The notes: a model not told the origin generated them from the sequence alone. A stretch of 64,000 nt of DNA from Chryseobacterium bernardetii (GCF_003815975.1 NZ_CP033932.1:4011501-4075500), one strand, 5' to 3'; positions 25,864 to 35,080 are shown, numbered from the stretch's first letter. Made by a program: numbers and translations.

Positions 25864-26433
25864 ATGAAAACACAGTCAAAAATCACAGTTTTAGCAATGG
25901 TAGCTTTATCATTCGTCTTGAGTGGGAAGGTAACTGCACAGATGATGAAAGAAAAAACAGTAATGGTAGGAGGTGCTCCTATGTATCCTTCTAAAAATAT
26001 TATTGAGAATGCCGTCAATTCTAAAGATCATAAGACTTTAGTAGCCGCAGTAAAAGCTGCTGGGCTGGTAGAAACACTAGAAGGAAAAGGACCTTTCACA
26101 GTGCTGGCTCCTACAGATGCAGCGTTCTCAAAGCTGCCAAAAGGAACGGTAGAAAACCTGGTGAAACCTGAAAACAAAGCGACGCTTACAGGCATATTAA
26201 CTTACCATGTTCTGCCAGGAAGATACAGTGCCAAAGAAATCTGGGCTGCAGTGAAATCTGGGAACGGAAAAAGCATGATGAAAACAGTACAGGGTGAGGA
26301 ACTTACCTTCTGGACAAAAGGAAAAGACCTTTACATCAAAGATGCGAAAGGAAACAGCGCTAAAGTGACGATTGCAGATGTGAATCAGTCTAACGGGGTT
26401 ATTCATGTAATAGATACGGTTCTTATGCCGTAG
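25864..26433 (+). CDS. Secreted fasciclin-domain protein
   Basis: The 189-residue protein has a signal peptide (MKTQSKITVLAMVALSFVLS, cleavage near VTAQ) and one complete FAS1 domain of about 130 residues. H1 box: GPFTVLAPTDAAFSKLP; YH motif: LTYHVLPGRYSA; H2 box: NGVIHVIDTVLMP. FAS1 domains mediate adhesion or matrix interactions. It heads a run of three + strand genes (two ferritin-like proteins follow) divergent from an ECF sigma/RskA pair, a grouping that recurs in flavobacteria and suggests a shared stress response. The next gene begins 82 bp downstream. Confidence 0.92.
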   Translation: MKTQSKITVLAMVALSFVLSGKVTAQMMKEKTVMVGGAPMYPSKNIIENAVNSKDHKTLVAAVKAAGLVETLEGKGPFTVLAPTDAAFSKLPKGTVENLVKPENKATLTGILTYHVLPGRYSAKEIWAAVKSGNGKSMMKTVQGEELTFWTKGKDLYIKDAKGNSAKVTIADVNQSNGVIHVIDTVLMP

Positions 26434-26515
26434 TGAAGCAAAATATAAACAGCATATTTGAAGTGTGCTGTTTTTTTCTTCCGATCATTTATCAAACACT
26501 TTAAAAATTAATATT

Positions 26516-27229
26516 ATGAAAAAAATGATTCATGTTTCTAATCAGGGGGCCACTCTTGATACAAGCAGAAGAAACTTTTTAAAATTGAGTGGAGTAGGAT
26601 TGGCAATTGCAGGACTCACAATGATAGGTTGTAATGATGATGATGACTTTCAGATGATGGATAACAGCAGGATCTTTGATTTAGGAGCCGGAGATGTAGG
26701 CGTTTTAAATTATGCGTACGCCCTTGAGCAGCTGGAGGCTGATTTTTACACCAAAGTAGTGAATAATTTTTATACCGGAATTTCCAGTATTGAAAAAGAG
26801 ATTTTTACTGATCTCTACCATCATGAAGTAATCCACAGAGACTTTTTTAAAGCAGCAATAAGCGGTGCTACCCAAAATGTGCTTCCAAAACTTGACTTTC
26901 AATACCCTAATGTAAATTTTAATGACAGAAATTCTGTACTCGCTACTGCCAAAGCACTGGAAGACACAGGGGTTGCTGCTTATAACGGTGCCGGAAAGTA
27001 TATTTCAAATGCGGATTATCTTGTTATTGCAGGAAAAATAGTTTCTGTAGAAGCAAGACATGCTTCTGCTATCAGGAATCTCATCAATCCCGGATCTGCT
27101 GATTTTTCCGGTGATGATGTGATAGACGCCAATGGTCTTGATCTTGCTAAAGAGCCAAAAGACATTGTGATGGCTGCAGGAGGGTTTATAAAAACCCGCT
27201 TTACATGGAAAGAAAGAGGTATTAACTAA
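26516..27229 (+). CDS. Ferritin-like domain lipoprotein with Tat-type signal
   Basis: The start at 26516 (MKKMIHVSNQGATLDTSRRN) places a twin-arginine motif SRRNFLKLSG before a hydrophobic stretch and a lipobox-type cysteine (MIGCNDDDD), so the protein is probably exported folded and lipidated. The rest is a ferritin-like helical bundle of the PF13668 type with repeated metal-ligand motifs: EQLEADFY, HHEVIHRDFF, ALEDTGVAAYNG and SVEARHASAI. The sequence is 237 residues. An oxidative-stress or metal role is inferred from the fold and from the adjacent sigma/anti-sigma pair. The downstream gene encodes a paralogue. Confidence 0.85.
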   Translation: MKKMIHVSNQGATLDTSRRNFLKLSGVGLAIAGLTMIGCNDDDDFQMMDNSRIFDLGAGDVGVLNYAYALEQLEADFYTKVVNNFYTGISSIEKEIFTDLYHHEVIHRDFFKAAISGATQNVLPKLDFQYPNVNFNDRNSVLATAKALEDTGVAAYNGAGKYISNADYLVIAGKIVSVEARHASAIRNLINPGSADFSGDDVIDANGLDLAKEPKDIVMAAGGFIKTRFTWKERGIN

Positions 27230-27254
27230 TTATTCATCTTCAAAAACTTGTATT

Positions 27255-28070
27255 ATGAACATTCTTAAATTATTAGATAAGCTTTCTCATGATAAATTTT
27301 TCACAACGGAAGCATCCCGATTAGAAGCTATTACCCAAGCATCCGTATTGGGAAAAAAGACAGCTGTTGCCGCTGTTCCTCTGGGATTAGGCACTTTAAT
27401 GACTACGTCAGCAAAAGCGGAAACGGTAAACACAAAGATTACCGGAGCAGCTCTTAAAAGTACTTTAACAGATGCTTTACAACTCGCTTTGGTCCTTGAA
27501 TATCTTGAAAACGAATACTATGCTATGGGATTATCCGCAGCAGGATTAATTCCCAATGCAGACAGAACTGTTTTTATGCAGATTTCCAAACATGAATCTG
27601 CCCATGTTAGCTTTCTGAAAAGTACCCTTACTTCTTTGGGAGTGACACCCGGAAACAAGCCAACTTTTGATTTTACGGCAAACGGTAATTTTTCTCCATT
27701 TACGGATTACAACCAATTTCTCATTCTGGCGCAGGCTTTTGAAGATACGGGAGTAAGAGCTTATAAAGGGCAGGCTGGAAATGTTATGTCCAATAAAGTT
27801 GTTCTTCAGGCGGCATTACAAATTCACTCTGTAGAAGCAAGGCATGCTTCACAGGTTAGAAGAATGAGAGCTAATAAAGGTTGGATTGAGCTTGCCAACG
27901 GAGGCAATATGCCATCAGCAACTGATCCTGTCTACAAAGGGGAAGATAATGTTAACCAGGCCGGCTATAACACCGGAACAGCATTCGGAGCAGCTGCCGG
28001 CTCTGCAGCATACGATGAATTCCTGAGTGGGAGTGATGCACAGGCTATAGCCTCACTATTTATTGTATAG
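27255..28070 (+). CDS. Ferritin-like domain protein, paralogue of the preceding gene
   Basis: The 271-residue protein starts 25 bp after the previous gene. It has the same helical-bundle motifs (LVLEYLENEYYAMGL, KHESAHVSFL, AFEDTGVRAYKG, SVEARHASQVRRM). Its N-terminus (LLDKLSHDKFFTTEASRLEA, then a hydrophobic AAVPLGLGTLM segment ending SAKAE) looks like an atypical export signal without a twin arginine or lipobox. The C-terminal 70 residues are Gly/Ala-rich. The pair may form a two-subunit complex, one lipid-anchored and one soluble; that is inference from order and similarity. Confidence 0.85.
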   Translation: MNILKLLDKLSHDKFFTTEASRLEAITQASVLGKKTAVAAVPLGLGTLMTTSAKAETVNTKITGAALKSTLTDALQLALVLEYLENEYYAMGLSAAGLIPNADRTVFMQISKHESAHVSFLKSTLTSLGVTPGNKPTFDFTANGNFSPFTDYNQFLILAQAFEDTGVRAYKGQAGNVMSNKVVLQAALQIHSVEARHASQVRRMRANKGWIELANGGNMPSATDPVYKGEDNVNQAGYNTGTAFGAAAGSAAYDEFLSGSDAQAIASLFIV

Positions 28071-28087
28071 TAAGAAATCAATATTAT

Positions 28088-28124
28088 AAAATTCAAAAGC
28101 ATCCCCTGGGATGCTTTTGAATTT
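28088..28124. terminator. Bidirectional terminator after the ferritin-like genes
   Basis: A perfect stem of about 17 bp: AAATTCAAAAGCATCCC ending at 28105 pairs with its complement starting at 28108, with only CT between the arms. It separates convergent genes. Confidence 0.88.
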
Positions 28125-28138
28125 ATAAATTATTTCAA

Positions 28139-28567
28139 TTATAACTCTAAACCCATATGTAAAATTGGATATTCTTTCCCTTGTCCGTCTGATTCTGACC
28201 TGCCCAGAACATGAAAACCGATATGCTTATAAAACCCGACAGCCTGTATATTTTGCTCGTTTACATCTACTTTGGTTATTTCTAAACGGTCCGTCCCATA
28301 ACGGATCAGTTTTTTGCCAATTCCTTTCCCGCGATAATCATTATGGATAAACAGCATTTCAAGATTTCCTTCTGCAACGCCCATAAATCCGGCTAAAACA
28401 TTGGCTTCTTCGAATCCAACTAAAGTAACATGCTCAAAATATCCGGAAATTTGTTCTTTATAATAATTAAAATCTTCTTTTTTTAGAAAATCGTGAGTAT
28501 TCAGGACGGCACTTTCCCAGATACTCATCAATTGTGGGTAATCTTTTTCCGTAATTTCTCTAATCAT
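28139..28567 (-). CDS. GNAT N-acetyltransferase (YjaB-like)
   Basis: The 142-residue protein is a compact single GNAT domain. MIREITEKDYPQLMSIWESA is the first strand-helix, NLEMLFIHNDYRGKGIGKKL holds the acetyl-CoA signature RGKGIG, and the C-terminal AVGFYKHIGFHVLGRSE is the conserved strand-tyrosine motif. The small size and the FLKKEDFNYYKE region resemble YjaB-like enzymes of unknown substrate. It follows the Crp-type regulator gene after 57 bp on the same strand, so the two may be co-transcribed. Confidence 0.88.
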   Translation of the reverse strand: MIREITEKDYPQLMSIWESAVLNTHDFLKKEDFNYYKEQISGYFEHVTLVGFEEANVLAGFMGVAEGNLEMLFIHNDYRGKGIGKKLIRYGTDRLEITKVDVNEQNIQAVGFYKHIGFHVLGRSESDGQGKEYPILHMGLEL

Positions 28568-28624
28568 AATATAGTTGTATGGTGCAAAAGTCCATATTTA
28601 TCAGTAAACAGCACTGAACCTGGG

Positions 28625-29203
28625 TTAAAAAATACGTTTACGTATCCTACTGAGCGCCTGCGGAGTGATTCCCAAATAAGAAGCGATGTCTTTTAAGGGA
28701 ATATCATTGAAAGTAGTTCCATACTCTGTCATCATCTGCAGGTAATACTCTTCCGGAGAGTATTTTATCAGATCTATATTCCGGTTGAGAAGTTTATTCA
28801 GCAATCTGGCAGTCAGATCTTCAAAAACCGTTTTCAAATCCGGTATGGCTTTGTAAAGTCTTTCCGCCTGCTGATAATCAATCTTATATATTACACAATC
28901 TGTGATGGTTTGTACATTAAAAGTAGAGGGTTCCTGCAAAGTAAAAGAGATGTTAGATAAAGAAAAGGAACCTTCTTTGCAAAACCAGAAAGTCTGTTCT
29001 TCACCTTTATGATTTAAAGTCCAGCAACGGGCGATTCCATTGAAAATGAAATAACTGTATTTTTCCCATTCACCTTCTTTGATGAGAAAAGTATTCTTTT
29101 TAACCAAAATTCTTTCAAAAAACTGGTCAAACAACTCAGAATCAGTTGAGTTGAATCTATGAATGTCTACCTTAAATTCTTTGAATAATTTTTCTAACAG
29201 CAT
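28625..29203 (-). CDS. Crp/Fnr-family transcriptional regulator
   Basis: The 192-residue protein has an N-terminal cyclic-nucleotide-binding fold (FLIKEGEWEKYSYFIFNGIA) and a short C-terminal helix-turn-helix (IPLKDIASYLGITPQALSRI). The phosphate-binding cassette of true cAMP receptors (GExAL) is not evident, so cAMP binding is doubtful. There is no N-terminal cysteine cluster for an iron-sulfur centre. Such short Crp-like proteins are very common in Chryseobacterium and often control nearby transport or redox genes. A GNAT gene follows on the same strand. Confidence 0.88.
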   Translation of the reverse strand: MLLEKLFKEFKVDIHRFNSTDSELFDQFFERILVKKNTFLIKEGEWEKYSYFIFNGIARCWTLNHKGEEQTFWFCKEGSFSLSNISFTLQEPSTFNVQTITDCVIYKIDYQQAERLYKAIPDLKTVFEDLTARLLNKLLNRNIDLIKYSPEEYYLQMMTEYGTTFNDIPLKDIASYLGITPQALSRIRKRIF

Positions 29204-29534
29204 AATTTAACAATAGGAGAGTACAATATACATTTTATTTGATATGTGTTAAAACCGGATAAAAATAAAGTGATACAATTCTAAAATCTTTATTTTTTTT
29301 ATCACAGATTGCTCAGATTTTCACAGATGTTTACGCTTAGAAAAATAAATCATAAATTATTAATTATCAGGCAAATAAAATCAATATTATTTTTTAAAAA
29401 AATACTTTTAAAATTATAATACGACACGTTCTGTCGCTATGCGTCTATATCTTTGTATTAGAGATAAGATCAAGAACCCCGGGAAGTTACAGTCTTATTA
29501 AACCAATTTTAACTTTAAACTATTATTTTAATTT
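29204..29534. other. Intergenic region with a dispersed repeat and a promoter for the T9SS cargo gene
   Basis: It holds a copy of the CACAGATTGCTCAGATTTTC repeat (29303-29329) and, at 29448-29455, TATCTTTG, a good -7 box 80 bp before the + strand gene. No coding frame is seen. Confidence 0.5.
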
Positions 29535-31028
29535 ATGTACAAAAAACAACTAGTAATCATTTTTCTTTTTCTATTTTTTATTTCTTATGCACAGAATGAA
29601 TTTATTACTTTATGGAAGCCTAACATCAGTGGAACCATAGATAATTCAATATCTTTTGGCGGTACAGGAACCAACTATACCATTAGCTGGGAAGAAGTAG
29701 GATATCCCCAACATAACGGGGTACTCTCTGTAACCTCAAACAGCACTATTTTTATGACCATTTCTTTTGAAACTTCTTTGAATCCAAATCCTATCCAGGC
29801 AACCTACAAAGTGAAGGCATCCAATGGTAATGGAATATTTTATGGATTTAAAGCTAACGCATCTATGAATTCCGGTGGAAATCCGGAACTCTTCGAAGTG
29901 AGCCAATGGGGCGATATCCTTTGGCTTCAGCAATTCGATCAAGGATTTTCGAACTGTCCAAACCTTAATGTAACCGCTACAGATGTTCCTAACCTGACAC
30001 AAATCAACAATGTATCCAAAATGTTCTTTAATTGTCCATCTTTGATTGGTAATTCTTCATTTGCTAACTGGAACACAGGCAACATTACGAATATGAACGG
30101 CATGTTTAGCAAGGCAAAATTGTTTAATCAGCCTATTGGGACCTGGAATACAGCAAAAGTAACAGATTTTCGGGATATGTTTTCTTACGCATCTTCTTTT
30201 AATCAAAATATCTCTGCCTGGAATACCTCTTCCGGAACCAATTTCATTTCAATGTTCCAGGATGCAATAGCGTTCAACCAGCCATTAAATTCATGGAATA
30301 CAAGCAATGCAACCAATTTCCGTTATATGTTCTCCAATGCTAAATCCTTTAATCAGCCTCTTAATAATTGGAACACCAGTAAAGTAGTAAGTTTTGATCA
30401 AATGTTTACCAATGCATCATCATTTAATCAGCCTATTGGAAACTGGGATGTTAGTAAAATTGGGGGAGCTTATGGTTTTATGATGTTTAATGGTGCTTCG
30501 CTTTTTGATCAGGATCTTTCTACCTGGAATATCAAGTTTCAAAATGTTCCTTCGGCTTATGTGTATTTCGGATTTAACAATTCCGGTTTATCATGTATTA
30601 ATTATAATAAATTTCTAATTGCTCTCAGCAATAATCCTACATTATCAAACTTAGGATCCGCAATTGGAGTCATAGAAGCAGCGGGGTTAACTTATTCTAC
30701 ACCGCAAGCTATAATGGCAAGAGCTCAATTAACGAACAAAGGTTTTACCATTAATGGAGACACTTATAACCCGAGCTGCAACACCAACTTATCAACATCA
30801 GAAACTTCAAAACAAATAAAAATTCCGGCTTATCCAAATCCGACAACAGGAGTAATTACTATTGAATCCACTACTAACGAGAATGCTTATTTATATGATA
30901 TTACAGGTAAAATGATAAAAAATGTGATTTTAAATAAAGGAAACAACCGTATTGACCTTACTGAATATCCGTCTGGGAACTATTTATTGAAAAGCAATAC
31001 GATTTTCACTAAAATCATTAAAAAATAA
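29535..31028 (+). CDS. BspA-like (DUF285) surface protein with type IX secretion C-terminal domain
   Basis: A signal peptide (MYKKQLVIIFLFLFFISYAQ) precedes about 170 residues of beta-rich sequence. Then come at least five DUF285 repeats of ~25 residues with the pattern FNQPxxxWNTSxxTNFxxMF (residues ~175-320), as in Mycoplasma and BspA-type surface proteins. The last ~75 residues are a type A T9SS sorting domain (AYPNPTTGVITIES, YLYDITGKMIK, YPSGNYLLK). The 497-residue protein should be exported by the T9SS and attached or released at the surface. An adhesive or binding role is likely but unproven. It is a single-gene unit. Confidence 0.92.
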   Translation: MYKKQLVIIFLFLFFISYAQNEFITLWKPNISGTIDNSISFGGTGTNYTISWEEVGYPQHNGVLSVTSNSTIFMTISFETSLNPNPIQATYKVKASNGNGIFYGFKANASMNSGGNPELFEVSQWGDILWLQQFDQGFSNCPNLNVTATDVPNLTQINNVSKMFFNCPSLIGNSSFANWNTGNITNMNGMFSKAKLFNQPIGTWNTAKVTDFRDMFSYASSFNQNISAWNTSSGTNFISMFQDAIAFNQPLNSWNTSNATNFRYMFSNAKSFNQPLNNWNTSKVVSFDQMFTNASSFNQPIGNWDVSKIGGAYGFMMFNGASLFDQDLSTWNIKFQNVPSAYVYFGFNNSGLSCINYNKFLIALSNNPTLSNLGSAIGVIEAAGLTYSTPQAIMARAQLTNKGFTINGDTYNPSCNTNLSTSETSKQIKIPAYPNPTTGVITIESTTNENAYLYDITGKMIKNVILNKGNNRIDLTEYPSGNYLLKSNTIFTKIIKK

Positions 31029-31230
31029 GCTGCTTTTATTTAATCTGGACATCAGTTTTCAAAATGATTATTGATATCAATTCAGCTCCAATGCCAATGG
31101 TTTTGGGGCTGAATCTGTTAAAAATTCAGTCATTGGAATGAGTTTTATAAAATTGTAAAATTTATTTATACTCGTTAGTAAATAAGTTTCCTAAATATGC
31201 TAATCTAACTTCATTCAAGGTTGAATCTAT

Positions 31231-32016
31231 ATGAAAAAAGTATTTATATTTCTAGCAGTTGCTTTTGCATTGCAATCCTGTAAAAATGAAAAGCAGAAAT
31301 CAACTGAAAACAAAAATACAGAAAATCAAAAAACGGAACAGAGCAATACTCCTGTAAATCAATCACCTGAAAATACTGAAGGAAAGAAAAATCCAAGTGA
31401 TTTTGTACCGAAAGGTTATGTAATCAACAAATATGAAGGAGGTATCTCAGCTGAAGGCTGGGATGAAATAAGAGGAGACCTGAATAAAGATGGCCTTGAA
31501 GATGCAGTGCTTATCATTAAAGGAACAGACAAAAGTAAAATTATACAGGACGAAGATCGCGGTACATTAGATAGAAACCGAAGAGGGATTATTGTCCTTT
31601 TGAATAAAGGGAATTACTATGAATTAGCTTCCAAAAACTACAGTTGCTTTTCCTCCGAAAATGAGGATGGCGGTGCCTATTTTGCTCCTGAGTTAAGTGT
31701 AAGTATTGAAAAAGGAAATTTACACATCAATTATGGACACGGAAGATATGGAAACTGGGGATATACTTTTAGGTATCAAAATGGAGACATGGAGCTTATT
31801 GGCTATGATTCTTATTCAAGCAATGGCCCGGTACCTCAATATGAAGTGAGCATTAATTTTCTGACCAAAAAGAAGCTCACAAAAGACAATTTAAATAAAG
31901 ATGATGATGGAAATAATTATGAAGTCAAGTATAGGGATACCTGGGAAACCATCAAAGTCAATAATCTTATGAAATTATCTGAAATAAAGGATTTTGATGA
32001 GCTTGAGCTTCATTAG
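31231..32016 (+). CDS. Lipoprotein with FG-GAP/VCBS-like motif
   Basis: MKKVFIFLAVAFALQSCKNE has a lipobox (LQSC), followed by a Lys/Asn/Glu-rich linker of about 50 residues and a globular domain of about 190 residues. IRGDLNKDGLEDAVLIIKG is a calcium-binding-like DxNxDGxxD loop, of the kind seen in FG-GAP or VCBS repeats. No catalytic motif is visible. Such lipoproteins are common in Flavobacteriia and usually annotated hypothetical. It is separated by 200 bp from the T9SS cargo gene and by 190 bp from the next small gene. Confidence 0.75.
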   Translation: MKKVFIFLAVAFALQSCKNEKQKSTENKNTENQKTEQSNTPVNQSPENTEGKKNPSDFVPKGYVINKYEGGISAEGWDEIRGDLNKDGLEDAVLIIKGTDKSKIIQDEDRGTLDRNRRGIIVLLNKGNYYELASKNYSCFSSENEDGGAYFAPELSVSIEKGNLHINYGHGRYGNWGYTFRYQNGDMELIGYDSYSSNGPVPQYEVSINFLTKKKLTKDNLNKDDDGNNYEVKYRDTWETIKVNNLMKLSEIKDFDELELH

Positions 32017-32203
32017 CATGAACAATCATTAATAGGAGAGTGCACTATGTTTTTTATAGTTGAGTGAACTTTTTCACAAACAACAATTTATTTCACAACT
32101 TACCAATTTTATGTAAATAAACTTTACGAGGTAAAACTTTTGTTTAAAGAAAGTTATGGACGCTAAACCATCTAATGAAAAGTAATAAGGGAGTTAAAAT
32201 GTA

Positions 32204-32503
32204 ATGATAGAAAACTACATACAATATGCAGGCGGTTATCAGAAAGACAATATTGGAGAAAAGGATATTGTAAAAGCGATAAAAGACATTCAATTAATGG
32301 ATGACGAACATGGAGCTTTTTGGGTTTCAGTTATAACCGATAATGAACATGTGATCGAAGTAAACAAAAATCTGTCACTTTCCGTAATCTTTGAAGAACA
32401 AGAAACTAGATATCAAGCTATAGATTGGGAAGAAGTTGCTGAACTTTATAAACTATTGTTGCTTGAAAAATTCGATGAAATAGCCTCAAGAATAAAATTG
32501 TAG
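32204..32503 (+). CDS. Small acidic hypothetical protein, immunity-like
   Basis: The 99-residue protein starts MIENYIQYAGGYQKDN and is acidic, with no signal peptide or membrane segment. The central FWVSVITDNEHVIEVNKNLS is beta-rich and the C-terminus (WEEVAELYKLLLLEKFDEIA) is helical. This layout recalls small immunity proteins that accompany polymorphic toxins, but I cannot name a family and no toxin gene is adjacent. A G+A-rich stretch just before the start may be its ribosome-binding region. Confidence 0.5.
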   Translation: MIENYIQYAGGYQKDNIGEKDIVKAIKDIQLMDDEHGAFWVSVITDNEHVIEVNKNLSLSVIFEEQETRYQAIDWEEVAELYKLLLLEKFDEIASRIKL

Positions 32504-33022
32504 TTCCAAAGTAATAAAGGATTTGAATCAACGAAATGGAGCTCTGGAAAGAATATTTTGAAATTCATAAATATATTCAATTTAACATAATATAAATTAT
32601 AGGAAAAATAGTATTATTGCAAAGGAGAGCATTATCTGTCATTTTATCCCTGTATAAGCTTATACAGTGTATAATCCAGAGCCTATATCGCCTGAACGCT
32701 TAATAACTATAAAAATGCCTGTTTAAGCTATACTATTTTAACTGTTGTAAACACAATGCATTCAGAAATAATTCTGAATCGAGTAATTACCATTCTACAA
32801 TTTCTGTAAATGAAATTATAAATTCTCCAGCCAGATCCTATAATTTTCTGGTTTATAAAATTTAAAACGCTGACTACAGCTGATTTAAAACAGTCTATTG
32901 CTAATTGAATGACCACAGTGCCTGAAGTTCCTGATATTTCCCTTAAATAATTTTATAATTCCTTAGAAGCGATTCTGAGCCATTATATTCTAAAAATTTT
33001 CATCTGAAAGTTCAGGCTTATA
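32504..33022. other. Gene-poor stretch
   Basis: Over 500 bp with no convincing coding frame on either strand. Short frames that exist lack coding character. I see no terminator hairpin or repeat I can define. It may hold remnants of lost genes. Confidence 0.4.
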
Positions 33023-33619
33023 TTATGTTAAATTAAACCTTTCTGTCAAATAATCTTTAACGACTTCCCTAAATTCCTCCTTCGTCATAAACCGGTCTAA
33101 AAACATCTCAAAATTTCCTTCATTTTCAAGCTCATCAAAATAAACTTCATGATCTGTGCTGTAAACTGTTGGATTATACTCGTCAGGATCAGTGGTACAT
33201 ACAAAATAGTGATCCGGATATCCATAAGAATACATGACACACATAAATTCCGGCTTAGGAATCCCTACAATTTCCTCTACATAGTCTTGATCAATTAAAT
33301 CTTCAAATTCCTCATGATCTTCAGAACCTTCTTTAAAAGGTGTAAACATCCAATCTTTCACAAAATACTGTCCATAGGCAGAATCATGGGCTGAAAAATA
33401 ATGTGCCAGCAGGTTTTCATAGAACTTTTCCTGATTATTTTGATGTAGTTCTTTGTTGGATTCATAAAATTGGTCAATTCCGTAAACATCCCAGTCTTTA
33501 TCGTATAAATAATGATTAAAAGTAATGTTCTTCCAGTTCTCTACAAAGCTTTTACCGGGATCTGCAGCCTCCGTATTTCCTCCTAAGGCTTTTATTTTAT
33601 TAATAATAGTATCATTCAT
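33023..33619 (-). CDS. Acidic hypothetical protein, SMI1/immunity-like
   Basis: The 198-residue protein is strongly acidic and rich in Tyr, Phe and Trp (KDWDVYGIDQFYESNKELHQ, FVCTTDPDEYNPTVYSTDHE). It has no signal peptide or membrane segment. Its start overlaps the stop of the upstream gene by four bases (ATGA at 33616-33619), so translation is coupled. The composition and tandem layout are typical of immunity-protein arrays guarding against polymorphic or T6SS toxins, but no toxin is adjacent and no family is recognised with confidence. Confidence 0.6.
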   Translation of the reverse strand: MNDTIINKIKALGGNTEAADPGKSFVENWKNITFNHYLYDKDWDVYGIDQFYESNKELHQNNQEKFYENLLAHYFSAHDSAYGQYFVKDWMFTPFKEGSEDHEEFEDLIDQDYVEEIVGIPKPEFMCVMYSYGYPDHYFVCTTDPDEYNPTVYSTDHEVYFDELENEGNFEMFLDRFMTKEEFREVVKDYLTERFNLT

Positions 33620-34164
33620 CTGTTATTTTTTATTGCATTATAATTCAATCCGCCATTCCATAATATATCTGTTATTTCTTCATGTCTGTATTCATAATAA
33701 TTACCCTCTTTATCTTGATGAGACTGAAACAGCTTAATATGATAATCTTTAAAATTAAGTTTCAAAAAATCCGGAAAATAATTGCTTCCGAAGCATATAT
33801 AGCTGTAAAACATCCCTTTAAAAGACTGGTCATCCGGATCAGGAATCTCAAACGTTTTCATTCTTCTTACTATGTCAGCCAATTCATCCTTTGTAATATC
33901 TTCAACAATCTGCGGATCTGGTAAGCTGATATCAAAAGACAAGTGCTCTGCCCCATCTTCTTCCCACCATTCCCAAAGATTGAAACGGGACATTTCCTTT
34001 CCGGTCATTATATGTAGCCTCTCTTCCAGCTTTTTATATTCAACAGAATCTTCATCTCCATGTTCATCACACCAGTCTGTATAATCTAAAATAAGCTTTA
34101 AAACTTCAGGATACCGCTTTTCCGCAGTTTCAAAATCCGGTTCTATTTTATCTCTTAACTTCAT
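33616..34164 (-). CDS. Acidic hypothetical protein coupled to the downstream gene
   Basis: The 182-residue protein is acidic (pI clearly low, with runs such as DWCDEHGDEDSVEYKKLEER and WEWWEEDGAEH) and rich in aromatic residues. It has no signal peptide or membrane segment. It is first in a two-gene - strand unit, and its stop overlaps the next start (ATGA). The two proteins are of similar size and composition but not obviously homologous. An immunity or antitoxin role is a reasonable guess from composition only. Confidence 0.6.
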   Translation of the reverse strand: MKLRDKIEPDFETAEKRYPEVLKLILDYTDWCDEHGDEDSVEYKKLEERLHIMTGKEMSRFNLWEWWEEDGAEHLSFDISLPDPQIVEDITKDELADIVRRMKTFEIPDPDDQSFKGMFYSYICFGSNYFPDFLKLNFKDYHIKLFQSHQDKEGNYYEYRHEEITDILWNGGLNYNAIKNNR

Positions 34165-34315
34165 TACTAATTTCCCTACAATATATTATGTTAAATTATA
34201 CCATCATAAACCTCTCTCCTCCTACTTTTTCCCATTAAAAATACAAAATCTTGCCACATGGCAACCTTTATCCTTTTAAAAGAAACTAATTTTATCCTAA
34301 CCAAAAATAAAATAT

Positions 34316-34711
34316 ATGAAACCTAAAATGATCTGGGCCAATTTGGCCGTTGCCAACCTTGAACGTACCCAAAAATTTTATGAAGCCATAGGATGTAAAC
34401 CCAACAATCCTTATACTTCTAATGAATTAGTAAGCTTCTTTTTCGGAGAAAACGACTTTATCATTCATTTCTTTCTGAAAAATATACTGGAAACGAATGT
34501 AAAAGGTGTCTCCTTCGGTGATTCCCAAACTTCAAATGAAATCATATTTACCGTGTCTGCAGAAACCAATGAACAGGTTGACCAATGGGCTGAAGAAGTT
34601 AGAAATGCCGGCGGAACCATTGTTTCTGAACCTGAAAGCTTTGGAAATAGCTATTATGGCTTTGTTTTTGCAGACCCAGATGGGCATAAATTTAATGTCT
34701 TTAAGATGTAA
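34316..34711 (+). CDS. VOC-family (glyoxalase/bleomycin-resistance-like) protein
   Basis: The 131-residue protein is a typical VOC fold of two beta-alpha-beta-beta-beta modules: MIWANLAVANLERTQKFYEA opens the first, VDQWAEEVRNAGGTIVSEPE and YGFVFADPDGHKFNVFKM form the second. The FADPDGH element is the common metal-ligand strand. VOC proteins include metalloenzymes and antibiotic-binding proteins, and the exact reaction cannot be told. It is preceded by a short promoter region and transcribed alone. Confidence 0.9.
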   Translation: MKPKMIWANLAVANLERTQKFYEAIGCKPNNPYTSNELVSFFFGENDFIIHFFLKNILETNVKGVSFGDSQTSNEIIFTVSAETNEQVDQWAEEVRNAGGTIVSEPESFGNSYYGFVFADPDGHKFNVFKM

Positions 34712-34929
34712 AATTCTGAAATTTGATTAAAATCCATTTTTGCCCATAAATGTCCTTTATTTTCAGCCAGATAGCATAGGTAGAGGATGGAAAAAGACGG
34801 CTTATTTGGGCTTATCTGGATTTTTATGTATTTAATGACTTTTTTGGTGATTTTGAACAAATTTTATAGAAAACAAAACTTAATTTCATTGAAGAAAGTA
34901 AACTGATGATGTAAATACAGTAATATAAA

Positions 34930-34996
34930 TTCAATAGAGATGGGCTTTAGCCCATCCGATAGAAACATTATAACCAATTTGGCTTTAGCCAAAACT
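34930..34996 (+). repeat. REP-like palindrome pair, copy 1
   Basis: After the flank TTCAATAG come two palindromes, GATGGGCTTTAGCCCATC (34939-34956) and TTTGGCTTTAGCCAAA (34978-34993), separated by 21 bp. The same flank and pair occur in reverse at 60684-60752. A third, smaller palindrome TGCTTTAAAGCA lies at 35009-35020. Confidence 0.75.
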
Positions 34997-35019
34997 TATT
35001 AATAACAATGCTTTAAAGC

Positions 35020-35055
35020 AAACCGGACTCTTGAGCTAACTCAAGAGTCCGGTTT
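35020..35055. terminator. Strong bidirectional terminator before the YdcF-family gene end
   Basis: A perfect 16-bp stem, AAACCGGACTCTTGAG (35020-35035) with its complement at 35040-35055, and a 4-nt loop CTAA. It lies 26 bp past the stop of the - strand gene at 35081. Confidence 0.85.
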
Positions 35056-35080
35056 GTTCTTATAAATAGACTGTAAAATA

